Shown here in pieces: positions 31,780 to 44,124 of a stretch of DNA of 64,000 nt. The notes under the pieces were generated by a model. That model worked only from the letters and a program-made list of their open reading frames with translations, had not been told where the DNA came from and did no database searches. The stretch comes from Sparassis latifolia (taxonomy: Eukaryota; Basidiomycota; Agaricomycetes; Polyporales; Sparassidaceae): the NCBI GenBank assembly GCA_018466975.1, contig CM031558.1, forward strand, positions 124,001 through 188,000, given 5' to 3'. The translations under genes and the position numbers were made by a program. How positions within the stretch are numbered: position 1 is the stretch's first letter; each line of letters begins with the position of its first letter.

Positions 31780-33470
31780 TGGATGCCAAGGATGTTTGCA
31801 TGGCAGGCCTGTCTTCATTGTCATTGTTTCTGTGCTCTCGTATGTGTGCCGCGTCATTCTGATTTCTTGGTCGCGCCAATGTGCACCTATCTGCTTACTC
31901 TTGCATAGTACTAACACAGTATTTACGTTCTCGCCAATGTCTTTCTTCCTACACCCCCCCTCTCACGCTCGCTCATGGACAAATGCGATACTTATACGTG
32001 ATGTTGTCAAAATGCATGCCTTGTTCCCAGAATAACCGTGTGAGCATTGAAGAAAACTTATAACACAAAAGCTGTCAGTCATTTTTGTGCACTTAACCAT
32101 TACGATGGGGCATCGGGCTAAGTATTTCATGCATGACACCAAAAAGTGCGCCGTTCAGAATCAAAAGCACAATTATAATCACACAGCGAGGTAGGCAATG
32201 AATATTATAATATCACGCAGAATGCTCACTGTGATCAGAACAGAGGTCGCATTACACGAAGCTGACAAAACCAAAAACAGTACATTGTGCGCCAGGGACA
32301 CTATACAATGCCATTCACGAATCACTCCTGAACACACCACCGCTCTTCATGGAGTATGCACAGTGAGACTTTCTGCTGAAATTCCGACCTGTCATCGCTC
32401 AAACTCCTGACCTCGGACTATGGACTCACCCTTACGCCTTTCGACCCCCCAACCACACATGGTCCTCTAAAGTCTTGCAGTGGATGGTCATCCAAATCCA
32501 CGGGTTCCAGTGGAACCAGTTGGTTACACAGGGACAGGAGCGCTATTACGAGACTTGGCCAGAGGACGGTGGATGGGATGCTAAAGCAGGTCTGGCACGA
32601 GAGGAGGTCAGCACCCGCATGGCAGCGTGGCAGTGTAGTTTTGAAGCTGCACGAGGTGACACGATAGGAGACTTGTACTTGGAATGGGGCGCCAAGATCA
32701 TCTGCTGCCTCACTAAGGAGCTAGATGTCAGATTGGGGGGTCTATCTGTGTACGACGAGGCTTACCGCAATGTAGAATTACCATTCCAACATCTAAACAT
32801 GCGTTAGAGTAGACGGGGAATATATTGTAGCAGGGGGGCAACAAACTTACAGTCCAGAGCACCGTGTTAATCTTGAGGGACAAGGAGCCAGAGGCGCGAG
32901 CATCTGCCAGAGTGAATCGCACTTCGGTGTCGCGAGTGGCTGTATGTAAATGTGCTCGAACACCCTCACACACAGCTTTCATCATCCAAAAAAATATTCA
33001 GATGTTCGCAAGGGTTCTCGTACGTCCTATACTAAAATGTTGATGTTGTATTTCTATCGTGCTTGAGTGCAAACTGTCGAACTGAGCCACTTGGCCGAAA
33101 TTTCAGTAGGACGCTTATTTGTTCGCTCATTGGTTCTTGGCTGATGCACGTGAGAGGCTCATCACGCCACTCAGCGGAGTTTAAACCTTCCCTGAGGTAC
33201 TATATGAACCCGTCCTTCCTTGAACATGCTCTCTCTTTACGACCACTTTGACCAGTGTTCAGCACTGCTCAGTACCCACTTGCCAGGCTGCTTGTAGCCG
33301 TGATGTAGTAGACTGACACTCCATTGGGGGCCTGCCTCATGGCCGTAATGAGGGATGCTCAGGCACCTTCCCCCCTTCGGAGGGATATTGTGACTGCCCT
33401 CTCACGGTGAAAGGTGGGGATACCTGGCATGGGAAAGTGTTGCAGAAACTCGTCATTTATGCTTTGTGTT
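31780..33470. other. Mostly noncoding, one unassigned ORF
   Basis: A 110-codon plus-strand frame at 32475-32807 (with QERYYETWPEDGGWDAKAGL) looks protein-like but is unrecognised and has no neighbouring exons I could join. The rest shows no gene. Confidence 0.3.
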
Positions 33471-34150
33471 ATGTCTATCTTTCCTTGTCGTTGTCTCAGT
33501 GAGTGTTTTTTTCTCTCTCCTTTGTCGCCGGACGATGCCTGATCAAAATTTTTAGTGACTCCATTGGTGAGGTATGTCGTCTTCATCTGCACTTATGGGT
33601 GCCCCTCCCTACAGTGGTGCAGGGTCAGTCGTGTGGTGTTGCATCGCTGCCGCTCGAGTCGAAGGTATATTGTCGCTCTGCAGGTTGTCTTTGGTATGTT
33701 GATCATGGTTGGCATGGTAGCCTTGTGCTGATATTTTGTTCGGCTCTGCTGGTGTCTGTGTATCTTTCCTTGTTGTTGTCTGGGTGAGTGTTCTTTCTTG
33801 TTCATCGCCGGATGACGCCTGATGGAAAATTTTAGTGACTCAGTCGGTAAGGTACATCGTCTTCGTACCTGTGCCTGTGGGTGCCCCTCCCTATGGCAGT
33901 GTAGGGTTGGTCGTGTGGTGTTGCATCACTGTGGCTTAAGTCGAAGGTATGTCGTCGCTTTGCAGGTTGTCTCGGGTATGTTGATCACGGTGTAGGGTCG
34001 GTCGTGTGGTGTAGGGGTCAGTTGTGCAGTGTTGCATCACTGCTGCTCGAGTCGAAGGTATGTCGTCGCTTTGCAGGTTACCTCAAGTATGTTGATCATA
34101 GTTGGCATGGCAGACTCATGCCGACATTTTGTTCGGCTCTGAAGGTCATG
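33471..34150. repeat. Direct repeat, about 280-bp period
   Basis: Two full diverged units and a partial third. Landmarks recur: gtgcccctccctac at 33599 and gtgcccctccctat at 33879; gttgcatc.ctg near 33639, 33919 and 34030; ttttgttcggctctg near 33736 and 34128. All are noncoding and adjoin the KDZ gene's 5' side. Confidence 0.65.
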
Positions 34151-34464
34151 ATTCTGGCGTGTGGTGGGGTTAGTCTATGGGATGATGTGTCACCGTTCTG
34201 ATGTAGTTAGTATCATTGTGACTGTTGGTCACTGTATCGGGATGATGGCGGCGTCAGTGCGATGTACTTTCGGTGTTGCGGTGCATGAGTGGGCGTAGAG
34301 TTTGGCATTTTTTTGTGAATGACGAGGAGATGTGCTTGCTAGTGCAGTGTTTGAAGGCCTGCCGGATGGTTGGAGCAATTGGTGGATGTGCTGTGGGTGT
34401 TGGCGCAGGTCGGTGGTCAGTGTTTTCACTGACTTCCGCTGTAGAGTGCACTGGAGGCGATTTG

Positions 34465-34590
34465 CTTGATGTTACGTCGCCTAGTCGAATGTAATCGTCG
34501 TCCCAATAATTTTTGTAGTGTGAAATGCTTGATGTTACGTCGCCTAGTCGAATGTAATCGTTGTCCCAATAATTTTTGTAGTGTGAAATT
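34465..34590. repeat. 63-bp tandem duplication
   Basis: Two head-to-tail copies starting CTTGATGTTACGTCGCCTAG at 34465 and 34528, nearly identical (one C/T difference seen at cgtcgtccc versus cgttgtccc). The near-identity indicates a recent duplication. Noncoding. Confidence 0.85.
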
Positions 34591-34631
34591 GTCTCTGAAA
34601 GGATGCATCTGCTATATGATATGCGAGTGAT

Positions 34632-34870
34632 GAGCTGTGCGGGTCGCACAATCTATGCATTGACAAAGCTTATTTGACATATCTAACAGCTTCATTCGAT
34701 TTGATAGGTGATATTTGCCATGGTTCGAACATTGTAGATCACTAAGCTTGCGAGCGGTGCAGGTCACACAGTCTGCGCATCGACAAAGCTTATTGGACAT
34801 ATCTGACAGCTTTGTTCAATTTGATAGGTGATATTCACTGTCGTTCAAATGTTGTAGATCGCTCTTGCAA
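34632..34870. repeat. Tandem duplication, about 118-bp period
   Basis: Two diverged copies with shared gacaaagcttatt.gacatatct and ttgtagatc landmarks (near 34660 and 34779; 34732 and 34851). Together with the 63-bp and 280-bp arrays it makes the 1.5 kb upstream of the KDZ gene almost entirely tandem repeat. Confidence 0.7.
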
Positions 34871-35265
34871 GCTATGTGCAGCGTTGTTGCAGGTATGCAG
34901 GGAGTATGCCAAAATTCCGCATCATAATGGCTGACATTGAATTCCAAATTAGTACTTTCTCAGGGCAGCATCAAGAATCGGATGCAAGCGAACAAGTGCA
35001 ATTCACCACCAGTGTATGATATATCAAGATGTTCAGTCAGTACTTAGCATTTCATCTTTAGGAAAATTCCCATTCAGTTTGCAGTCGCCTGACAACGCAT
35101 GCTATGTTCGACTTTTTTCGTGTCAGCTGCATGGTGTTCACGATGGTGTGATTTTTTTTCCTGTGCCTTCCTCCCACCCACACTCATTTACCTGCCTGAA
35201 GGCTCACCGACAAAATGAAACCATGGGCACGACTGAAGTCCATCTGCTCTGCAGTGGTCTCCATT

Positions 35266-38200
35266 ATGGCCAGGAAGAAACACACCGCCAACTTTGAGCA
35301 GTACACTGTCTTAGATGTCAGTGCCGATGGCACAAAGAGTTACACTCACTACCTAGGTCCACCTCAGCGCGACATCATGCGGCACACGGAATATGTATCT
35401 GGAGGCAACAAAGTCACCGCTCAGACGTCGTTCTACAGTACTCCCACCACGAATGCAGGTGGACAAAGTGCGCCATCATTTGATTTGTCAGAGCTCTGCG
35501 GTCCTGCGGGTTCTGAGGTTGCGAATGAGGACATTGATCTTTTTAACCTGGACGCAGAGTATCTGGAGGACATGGAAAAGTTGTCTGGACAAACACCCCG
35601 TTGACGCGGTGCAGGGGTAAGTCTTCTCCAAAATTTTGGAAGTAATTGTTGCTTAGTAGTGCGCAGGATCATCCTCTCTGGGAATGGGTTCCGGAGATCG
35701 ACAACTACCTCACCGAGATGTTGCATCTCGAGGGGCGTTATGGCTTTGATTCTGGGCGCTGCAAGTTTTGCGAGGAAGGACCGGCCATGATTCACTGCCA
35801 AGATTGCTTCGAAATCACCATTTATTGCCGCACATGCGCTGTAAACTTCCATCGACTCAATCCTTTCCATCGTATGCAGGTTAGTACAGTATTATCATCT
35901 TCTGACATGGTGATCTTATATGTGATTCTGTTGCAGAGATGGTGTGGCTCTCACTTCCAGCCTGTCTCGTTAAAGGACCTTGGGTTACGAATCCAACTGG
36001 GCCACCGTGCTGGACAGCCATGTCGTCTGCCTGTGCAAGCCACCGGTGATGATTTCTTGATTCTCGATGTTACTGGTATACATGCAGTGGGACTGAATTT
36101 TTGCGGTTGTGAGACGGCTGAGGTTCATATCATACAACTTCTCCATGCATGACTATTCCCTGCCACCTCAACAAACCCCAAGACTGCGGCGACTTTTGGA
36201 CTCTGTCGATATGCCCACCTCCTAACCACACAGTCGAAGACATCTGGCTACGAGTTTTATCAGAGCCTTGCCCAGCTGACTGATAATACCGGTGTGCAGA
36301 CCCCCAAGGTACGTGATGACTGTCAAGCTCCAACTTTATGTGTCACTGATGAAGTATAGGATCGATATCCCGCCTTCATGCGTATCATGCGCATGTGGAG
36401 GCATCTCAAGATGCTGAAGCGAGCAGGTCGGGGCCACGATCCTGGAGGTGTACGTGCAACCAAACCTGGAGCATGCGCAGTTCTTTGCCCAGCCTGTCTG
36501 CACCCTGGAAAGAATTTGCCTCCTGACTGGGAGGAAGCCCCAGAAGATCAAAGGTGAGCTTGGTATATAGATTTCGACCGAATCACACCAAGAAATAATG
36601 CACAGCGATAGGTGGCTATACCGGCTTTTCGTCGGGCTCGACGCGAACTTTCACCTCAAATGTAAGAAGGTGTCTTCAGACACCATCGACCCTGGGCTCA
36701 ATCACGGTTACGCGTACTTCGTGGAGGAGAAGACCTACAAGGATTATCTGACCACATACGATTCTCTCATGACAGAAGAGCCAAGCACTTGCAACAACCA
36801 TGACACAGTCAAGTTGGCCAATATGAAAGGCTCGGTCGCCGGTACATCAGCAAGTGGTGTTGGTGCAGTTACATGCACACGCCATGACATGAGACTGCCA
36901 TGCAGTGTCAGTGACCTCCAAAAAGGAGAGCGGTAAGCTTACGTTTATGATTGTTCACGCTCTCGTACTGATCAGTGTGGGATAGTTATGTAAATATGGA
37001 TTACATGTTCTTTTCGACTCTAGGCATCGATGCTCCGCACGATGTCATCGTCTCCTACCATATCGCATGTCAATGGTCCAAAAACTTGCGGAAACGACAC
37101 CTTATATACAAATCATGTCCATTCCAGATGGAGGATCATGAGTTCGTCTTCCTTGTGCTGAAGTTCCATATCCACGCCCATCAACAGTCATGTCAAGACA
37201 GTTACTCATTCCACAAGACCTCGCATGTCGCTGAGACAGACGGTGAGGGTGTTGAGCGGCCGTGGTCAGACTCAAATATGTATTCCTCAAGCATGAAGGA
37301 GATGGGCCCTGGTTCGCGGCGCGATTTCCTCGACGATGCGTTTGCGGACTATAACTGGAGGAAAATATGTGGAATGCGTGAGTAATCTCAACGAGGACTC
37401 TGTACCTGTAGGCTAATGATGTTGAAGCTACTCTGTTTCTTTGGAGGATGAAAGCTGCATTGCCAGAGCGCAATGATCAGGTCTTTGCATTCACAGAACT
37501 CAACAATGCCATGGCACAGGAGGATTGAGATGTGTGGAGAGCTGCTCTAGAGACATGGGAGAAGGACCCATCAAAACCCAACCCGTTTGTCGTGACTCGT
37601 CCAAGTATGTGCTCGCCTTCGTATTACAGAACGTTCAGCTGATATTCCGCATCAATACAGCCATAACTCAAGCAGCTGTGCGCCTGCAGCTAGCCAACGA
37701 GGAGGCTGCAGAATTGGAGAAGGGCGAGCAATGCGGCATGCTGCATGAGTTGGTTTCCCCGAGCATTATGATATTGGCCAGGATTGAGCTACAGGAACAG
37801 CAGTAAGTGTGAGCAGTCACATCTCCAATTATGTTCTTATAGTTCTCTCACCAGGTATCGCCTTGGACAGGACACAGCAGGCCTCGGAGCACACTCCACA
37901 GATCTCCAACGGGCCAAGATCATCGAGCGGCGCAATGGTCTTTGTCGCAAGATAGAGGCTTGGGCGGAGATCCAGCAGCTGTATATGCCTAGCACCGTCA
38001 CATTGCGTGTGCGAGCTGTTGCTACAGCTGTCAAGGAGGTCCTCGTGCAAGACATGGTGCTCTATTTGCCATCGGAGTTGCCCTCGGGTACCCTTTGTGA
38101 CCCTCGTGTTCAGAGGTATGAATTGCGTTTGAGGACTGCTCAAGCATACGATGCGCTAGATGAACTCCGGCGACATCTTCGCATGCGTGCTCACTTGTAC

Positions 38201-38960
38201 AAGTTCAAAGACCGCTTTGTCCATGGGCAACGGTATCTCACTCGTGTGAAGACAGTTATCGCACGCGTGCAGGACAAGATCAATGCTGACGCAGCACATT
38301 ATTGCCATGCCTATTCCGCCATCAACTCGTTGGCTACCTTACTCCACGAGCCTTTGATGCCCAACGACTTGGGACCACTGCAAGGTGAAGACGTACACGG
38401 AATGACGGATGGGATGTTGGGTGAAACTCAGAGCTGGAAGACATTGTCTTGGATATGGCGGAGACATGGTGTAGGGAGCAGCAGCGTGACGGACAACACC
38501 ATCCATGAAGGTTGGATATTAATTTATTTCGCGTTTCTCACTTCTTGAATGCTCATGAAAACTGCAAGAGCTCCGCGTTGAATGGTGCAATGCCCATGCT
38601 CGAGCCTATCACTGGATGGAGGAATGCCGCCAATTGTCAGAGGAGATGCGCAGAGTCATCTCATTTCATGGTTGGATTGCGCGGTGGTGGCTGGAGCTGA
38701 TAGACACGATCCCCGCGCGATCACGCGAACACCTGGAAGGCGCCATCGCATATGCTTACCGCCAGGCAGACATCCGACTGTCCATGAGGAAACACTGCAG
38801 ATCAGTATGGCGTTGTGTACCTGCCTGGCTGCAGGCGGGAGGAGACATCAGCGTAGATGCTGATTCGGTTGAGCCTACGATTCAGGAACCCCCTCCAACG
38901 AACGATTCTGCTTCCACATCGACAGGTCTTTCGACTTCTGTTCCTACTCCTGCACATTAG
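35266..38960 (+). pseudogene. KDZ transposase with CxC2-type cysteine cluster, three stops
   Basis: Ten exons join in phase over 1,072 codons: 35266-35616, 35667-35879, 35937-36308, 36360-36553, 36606-36932, 36986-37377, 37428-37604, 37661-37802, 37855-38510, 38569-38960. KDZ elements (Kyakuja-Dileera-Zisupton) are DNA transposons abundant in basidiomycetes. Motifs: NFEQYTVLDVSADGTKSYTH; DHPLWEWVPEID; cysteine cluster CKFCEEG...CQDCFEITIYCRTC; LGLRIQLGH; a GLDANFHLK segment; GERYVNMDYMFFSTL; SMKEMGPGSRRDFLDDAF; and the coiled C-terminal part with LRRHLRMRAHLYKFKD and a late LRVEWCNA-type block. In-frame TGA stops occur at 35602 (codon 113), 36150 (260) and 37526 (650). Apart from these the frame is intact, so inactivation is recent or the stops are edited or bypassed. 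All introns are about 50 nt. Confidence 0.82.
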
Positions 38961-40162
38961 GTGATCATCATGCAGGTCCACTTCGCAATGGTTCACATGT
39001 CGGTTCGCTAGTGACTGGTTCAGTAACCCTACAAGCTTGTCGTTGATTTAGGGACATTGATATTCTCCTACGAGAGCAGTATGAAAAAATATTTGTTTTT
39101 GCTTTCTACACTGAAGTGAGTCCTAAAAGGAAACCTATAGCACGAAAGAATACACAATGAATTCTATGAATAAATTTACAACCAGAGGGGAAGGCACGGG
39201 CGCGACAGGAAGGCGGGATTTTGCCGCTCGATCGGGAATAGATCTGGGGGATCTAACAAAGCTACCAAAATAGCGATGAGATTGGCGGCACCGGAGACCC
39301 ACAAGGAAGGGCCGGGAGTGGCGTCAGGAGAGGGGGAGCACTGCACACAAGAGACTTATTATTGTGAGGTTGATCACTACTACTCACTTGGCTGTTAGGC
39401 CATGGGTCACAAGCGCATGAGGGGCTCATGCGGTTGGGGCCATATATTTATACTACACAGTAATTCTAGGAGATTCCAGTATGTTCTCCGACATACGTAT
39501 GTGCTGACTAATATATGTTTCCTGATTGGGAAACCACCAGCCCTAACACTTATAGGAACCACTGTATGATATATCAGAGCTTGTAGTAACTATCACTGTC
39601 AATGTATCAGTCCCGACTTCTTATGACCACGTCTGATATATCAGTATGCCAGGGACAGGTGTCGTGCCTCAGAATATCCGTATCTGACGGCCTATCCACA
39701 AATGACTTGTCTCAAGCCGCCGATCAGGCTCTTCCCAAAGTCTGTCAGTATATTGAACGCTGCTCTCTCCTTTTGATGGCACTGCAAGTATCTTTGGATA
39801 CGGCCGTCGGCGATCCGCGATGTCATCGACACCTTCGGCTTTACGATGTTATCATGAGACCTAAGGTCTAAGTGTGTCTCGGACGACCTCCACGATGACA
39901 TCGTGCTAATCGATTTTGTTCAGTGTGTCCAATGCAGACTATGTGGCGGGTCCACTCCCACCGTGACATAGGGATGATGCGCGTGAACACTGACATAAAT
40001 ATGAAGATGAACTACAGCCTCTAAATAATTCTACCATACATAGAGCAGAAGCACGCCTATGGAAATTCTAGCAAGAACAAGTTAAAAAGTGCGTCCTAAT
40101 GGACAATATGAAAAAACCCAGATAGATACGTGTACCACAGGTCTCAAGTAAAATCGGCGAAG
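38961..40162. other. KDZ 3' side and noncoding
   Basis: Contains TGATATATCA at 39567 and 39634, the proposed right end of the composite element. No gene is seen. A stretch near 39180-39260 is rich in gatcccc/ggatcg-type motifs; nothing firm can be said about it. Confidence 0.4.
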
Positions 40163-42432
40163 CTATTGGATCCTCGACCGTTTACTCCCGCTCGGACCGG
40201 CGGCCGATTGCTCTGCATCCACAGGGCGTTTCAAGTGACCTTTCTCCTTTTGCGCTTTCATCGTCTGGAAATCTGGGTGCAACTGGTCACCAATCTTGTC
40301 ATCAACTGGCCAGATCTCGTTCTTCAGAACCAGCACCAAGATGGCCAGTGTCGGTTCGTGGGATCTCAAAAGCTTTGCTTGTTCTCTGTCAAATTCGGCT
40401 TTCAATTGCATCTCCTTCTGGCTGTTTGTCCGCATGGAGGAGAGATCCACGTTAACTTCGAGCGCTCGCGTTCCTGTGAATGCTGAATCGTCACTTTCCT
40501 GTCCGGCTTCATCATCAGATAGAGGGACGTCAGCTGAATGTGTATCGGAATCCCCCACAGCGTAGTAAGACTTGAATGACTTGAGGAGCTCCACGATGAT
40601 GCCAGTGAGTGGATGCCTTCTACTGTCGTGCTTGTTCTCGCTGAATTCGAACTTGAGCTTTCGTTCACAATCCTTGATGATCCCACTGTTTATCGCCGCC
40701 CACTTTCTGTCTCCACAGACCCAATCATCGCCAATAGGGTAACCATCATCGAAATACTTGGATATGAATACATCGACGTCGAGAATGTTGTGCCGCAAGT
40801 AACGAACGCCAAAGTAGAGGAGCACGTGGAAGAACGATTCGAGCTCGTCTTCAACCGTGATCGTGCGAAATGGATTGTTCAGTGTACGCACTGACAAAAA
40901 CTGCCACGTTCCCTACAGCTCGTGTTAACACTAGTTGAGTGCATTAAAATTGCATAGATTCTCACCGCACGATAAGGTTGTCGTGGACCATCACTCTCTT
41001 CTGAGCCGTCGGGAAGTGCTTTAGACAACTCCCAGTCAGCCAGGATACCATCTCTAGCAATCCTCTTTCCGCCGTTAGAGGCCTCGATTTCGTATTCGTT
41101 GATCAATAGATTTCCGCTACTGATATCGCGATGGATGATGCCCGCGAGTTTCATCACGTCTCTGTGGGCTACAATCCCAGACAAGCCTGGTAAGCTCTTG
41201 GCCATGCTTAAAATCTCGCATAGGTCGACAGACTTCCTTCTCCACAAGACGATAATGAGTGTGCAGTTTGAGCACATTTGTTTTCATTGGATTTGATGTA
41301 GGAACATGCCAATGATCCTGTGTAAGTGTATGCTGTTGAAGGATGTCGCCATGCTGAAGCATTGTAGGAATGTTCCCAATCTCCAGTTCGTTCAGTCTCT
41401 GAAGAATGTCGCCTTCCTTCTCGATACCTGCATGATTCATTCGCCACGCGTCCTTCAGCCATACGAAGTTCCCGGTCTCGCAGTCGACAGCGACGTAACC
41501 GCGAGTTCCGCGACCCGCCATGTTAATCGTATAGAAACGCGGTCTTCCAACCAGGTACTCACCCTTTACTTCGTGCGCAGTAGAATCCGCGCCACCAACG
41601 TGAACGTCAATCTTCAGCCTCCACCACGTCCAGGACTCGTCGAGCGAGTTCCTGAAGTATTCCCGGATGTGGCCACAATTCTCGTCTCTCGGTTTCGCCT
41701 TCTCCCGCATGAGATTGGCATCACCAGAGTTCTTCGGAATCGGTATCGCCGTCGGATCGTCGCCTTGTTGCACTGGAGAGAGATGAGCGAACCGCCACAA
41801 AAATTCGACCAGGTAACGTTCCTTGATGTAGTCGAACTTCTCAGAAATGACTGCGCCTGATCTGTCCCATCGGCACAGGCGTGCCCAACGACCAAGTATC
41901 ATAACAGTGAAACAGAAGCAGCGTTGCTGGCGTTCGAACAGCGTGGCTGCATTCTGAATACATTCGCCTCGTTTATCGAGGCGGTCGCTCGGCACGTCTT
42001 CAAAGTCGTCCGAACTATCATCGAAAGGATCGTCCTGGTTGTATTGTCTTTTGAACTCGAAATGCAGTCGCTGTACATTCCAGTTTGGCCGATTGTCCGT
42101 CGGACATTCACTTGCGCTATAGAGGGCTACGTCGGCCGTCTGACTTGTAGAGTCATACTCGTCGTATCTGTGCTCCATTTCGACAATGCAATATCCAGGG
42201 CACATATGCTTGCCGTTCACGTTCTTTGCCTGAGGCATACTGTACGTCAGCTCCAACAGGTATACATCTGAATATCAGAAAGATAACGCACGAAAGCCAC
42301 CTGCATCTTCTTCTCAATAGAGTCTGCCCTTGGTATTCGAGTGAATCTTGTTTTCGGGGTATTTGAAGAAGCTTTTGGGACGAAGTTCTCCAGGAAGTCG
42401 GCGACAGGCATCTTGACGAACTTTCCGTGCAT
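40163..42432 (-). pseudogene. FunK1-type kinase B, frameshifted
   Basis: Coding segments 42292-42432, 41169-42229, 40966-41168 and 40163-40912 cover a FunK1 kinase. Catalytic loop HRDISSGN, ADWELSKAL and GTWQFLS are all present. Where A and C have an intron after ...WDC(V/I)Q, copy B has no intron: GATTGT runs straight into AGCCCACAGAGACGTG. Relative to A, the last seven exon bases and nearly the whole intron are deleted, and the downstream kinase half is out of frame. The N-terminus is also shortened: the first usable ATG (42432) falls inside the conserved QQLR..M region, and a TAA precedes it in frame. The C-terminal exon is 250 codons with an acidic insert (SDDEAGQESDDS). Probably inactive. 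Confidence 0.75.
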
Positions 42433-42891
42433 GGCTATGCGAAGCTGTTGTCTGATTTATTGGGGCCCTGGATTTATAGTTGACGACTGTTCATTCCACG
42501 CCTTGAATTTGCGAGGAGAAGCATCAACTGAGCGGAGATTTTAAACTACCTCGAAGGCCAACGTACAGCCACACACAGGGCCAGCTTAAGTCCGTCCTAT
42601 TTTCGGCTATTCTCCATTGCTCACCTTCACATGTATTGGTCACGCACTCTATGGAACGAAACGCACCTTCGCGGCCCTTCGAAGTTCGAAGCTCTTCGGC
42701 CAGTGGCGTCGGCGGGAACAATGGTACACTGGCAACCGGCTGTTTTCTAGCGGATATAACTATTGTTCTGTGAGGAGAAATGAGTCATTCCTGTTATGAA
42801 GGCTTCTTCCCTTGTTCTTCCCTTGTCTCCGTGGCACATACCCATGGAGGCCTGGCTTTTACGACGGTGAAGTTGAATGCTGGGGATGCAA

Positions 42892-42926
42892 GTCACACTA
42901 ACGCGTGTGTCACAGCTCGGTGACAC
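42892..42926. promoter_or_regulatory. Conserved GTCACA/TGTGAC-like inverted motif, block B
   Basis: GTCACACTAACGCGTGTGTC, then CACAGCTCGGTGAC. It contains CACAC and GTGTG arms around taacgc. It is shared with block C almost base for base in its first half and lies about 460 bp upstream of the FunK1-B start. Confidence 0.4.
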
Positions 42927-43346
42927 AAGCACCAATGGCGCCGGCTTGGAATCTCCATATTTGTTTTTCCGTGCAATTTTTTGTAAGTTCTCTCGTACAA
43001 CCAATTTTCACTGGTTAAAGTCCATCTTTGACTCCTCACTGATAAGCCACTGCATGACAAGTTCGTCTAAAAGTCCGTGAACCCATCTCGGCCACCTTGT
43101 GCGTTGCCCGCAGATGGAGTACGTCGCAGCTGCAGGTCCTAGCGCACTTCTGCCACTCATTCCGTTTGACTGTGAAATTCCGTTAGTCACCAGAAACTAC
43201 AAGGACGTCCACAGAGTACATCATACGGTGCCATGGATCCAGTGAAAGGCATAATAGGCGCATCTACACCTAGCAGTCCATATGCGTGCGGAGATCCCGC
43301 TAGTATCGTCGTATGTGCACTCCATCACTGGAATCTGAACTTTGAG

Positions 43347-44124
43347 TCTGCTTTCGTTCGAAGGGTCCGAACCGTAGTACACGATTTCGGAGTTACATAA
43401 GCACAATGATCTCCGAAACGCGTCCCGTAGATCTGGTGTAACGCGACGCGTCGCCGGCCTGTGTCTGGCGCGACCGTCGCTTTCGTCGTGATCTAGTTGG
43501 AGTCGCAGGGGTCTGCGGGATCGGCCTACGATGTGGATGCGGACTCTGCGGGATAGACATGGGGAGTAGGGAAGCAGGGGATGGGGAGTACGGAAACAGG
43601 GGATGAGAAGGCAGACGTGGCGAAAGATGCAGCACCAAAACCAACTGTCGGGCCATAGAAGGTAGGACTTTCCGAGTGCAAACATCGGCTAAGGGTTGGA
43701 CTAGGGAAATGGTAGGGAGTATTGGATGCAGACACAGACTGAGGTACTAACAAAGTAGGACTGTAGGAGGCGCGGTATATGTTGAGTCCGCGGAAGACGA
43801 GAGAATGGACAACATAGCTTGCGGTGTATCATAAGAAGGCACATCCTCAACAGAATTATCTTGAAATCGACTCGGAAACATGCCGCAAGTGCACGGTTTG
43901 CGTGGACTCGTCGACGCGAAGGGCAGCGTCGGTACTGTACATCTCACGTTGGATCTCTTTCGATCAGGAACTCACGGTCGGCACTGCGGCCCGGGCTTCG
44001 GCATCGGCTCGGCATGTTGAATTGCTGTACTACGGTTCGAGGGGCGCGTTCGAAAGCAGACCTTTATTCTGACCGTCCTCCCCACCTCAGCAAGGTCAAT
44101 ATTGGTTTGCCTTCGGGAGACTAA
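43347..44124. mobile_element. 778-bp insertion with 8-bp target duplication
   Basis: ACTTTGAG occurs on both sides (43339-43346 and 44125-44132). Removing the insert restores the repeat as seen in block C (cttgagccttttcagcc). Inside are 34-bp inverted repeats at 43347-43380 and 44028-44061. Each has 10 identical outer bases (TCTGCTTTCG) and 13 identical inner bases (CGAACCGTAGTAC) around an 11-base nonmatching core. The right repeat lies 63 bp in from the edge, so the ends are asymmetrical. The minus strand of the interior has Pro/Ser-rich frames (LPFASTSPRKPCTCGMFPSR; SHPLFPYSPSPASLL) that could be a captured gene fragment. It is nonautonomous; the superfamily is uncertain (8-bp duplication). 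Confidence 0.6.

Larger units (their letters stand above)
27108..39643. mobile_element. Candidate KDZ composite element
   Basis: A region bounded by TGATATATCA motifs at 27108-27117 and 39634-39643 that interrupts the order of the FunK1 blocks. The ends can be read as imperfect inverted repeats: left CATATTGATATATCAAAC, right (reverse complement) CATACTGATATATCAGAC. Further copies of the 10-mer, or one-base variants, lie at 27180, 27675, 27728, 35017 and 39567. No target-site duplication was found, so the true limits may be different or nested. Cargo: a KDZ transposase gene with stops (35266-38960), a 710-aa accessory gene (28112-30640), an RNase H1-type hybrid-binding-domain gene (30887-31779) and several tandem repeats. 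The composite nature is inference. Confidence 0.4.

Noticed and set aside
27000..40000. A TET/JBP dioxygenase gene accompanying the KDZ element
   Set aside because: KDZ elements in mushrooms are known to associate with TET/JBP genes, so I looked for one, but I see no frame with a convincing dioxygenase motif here.
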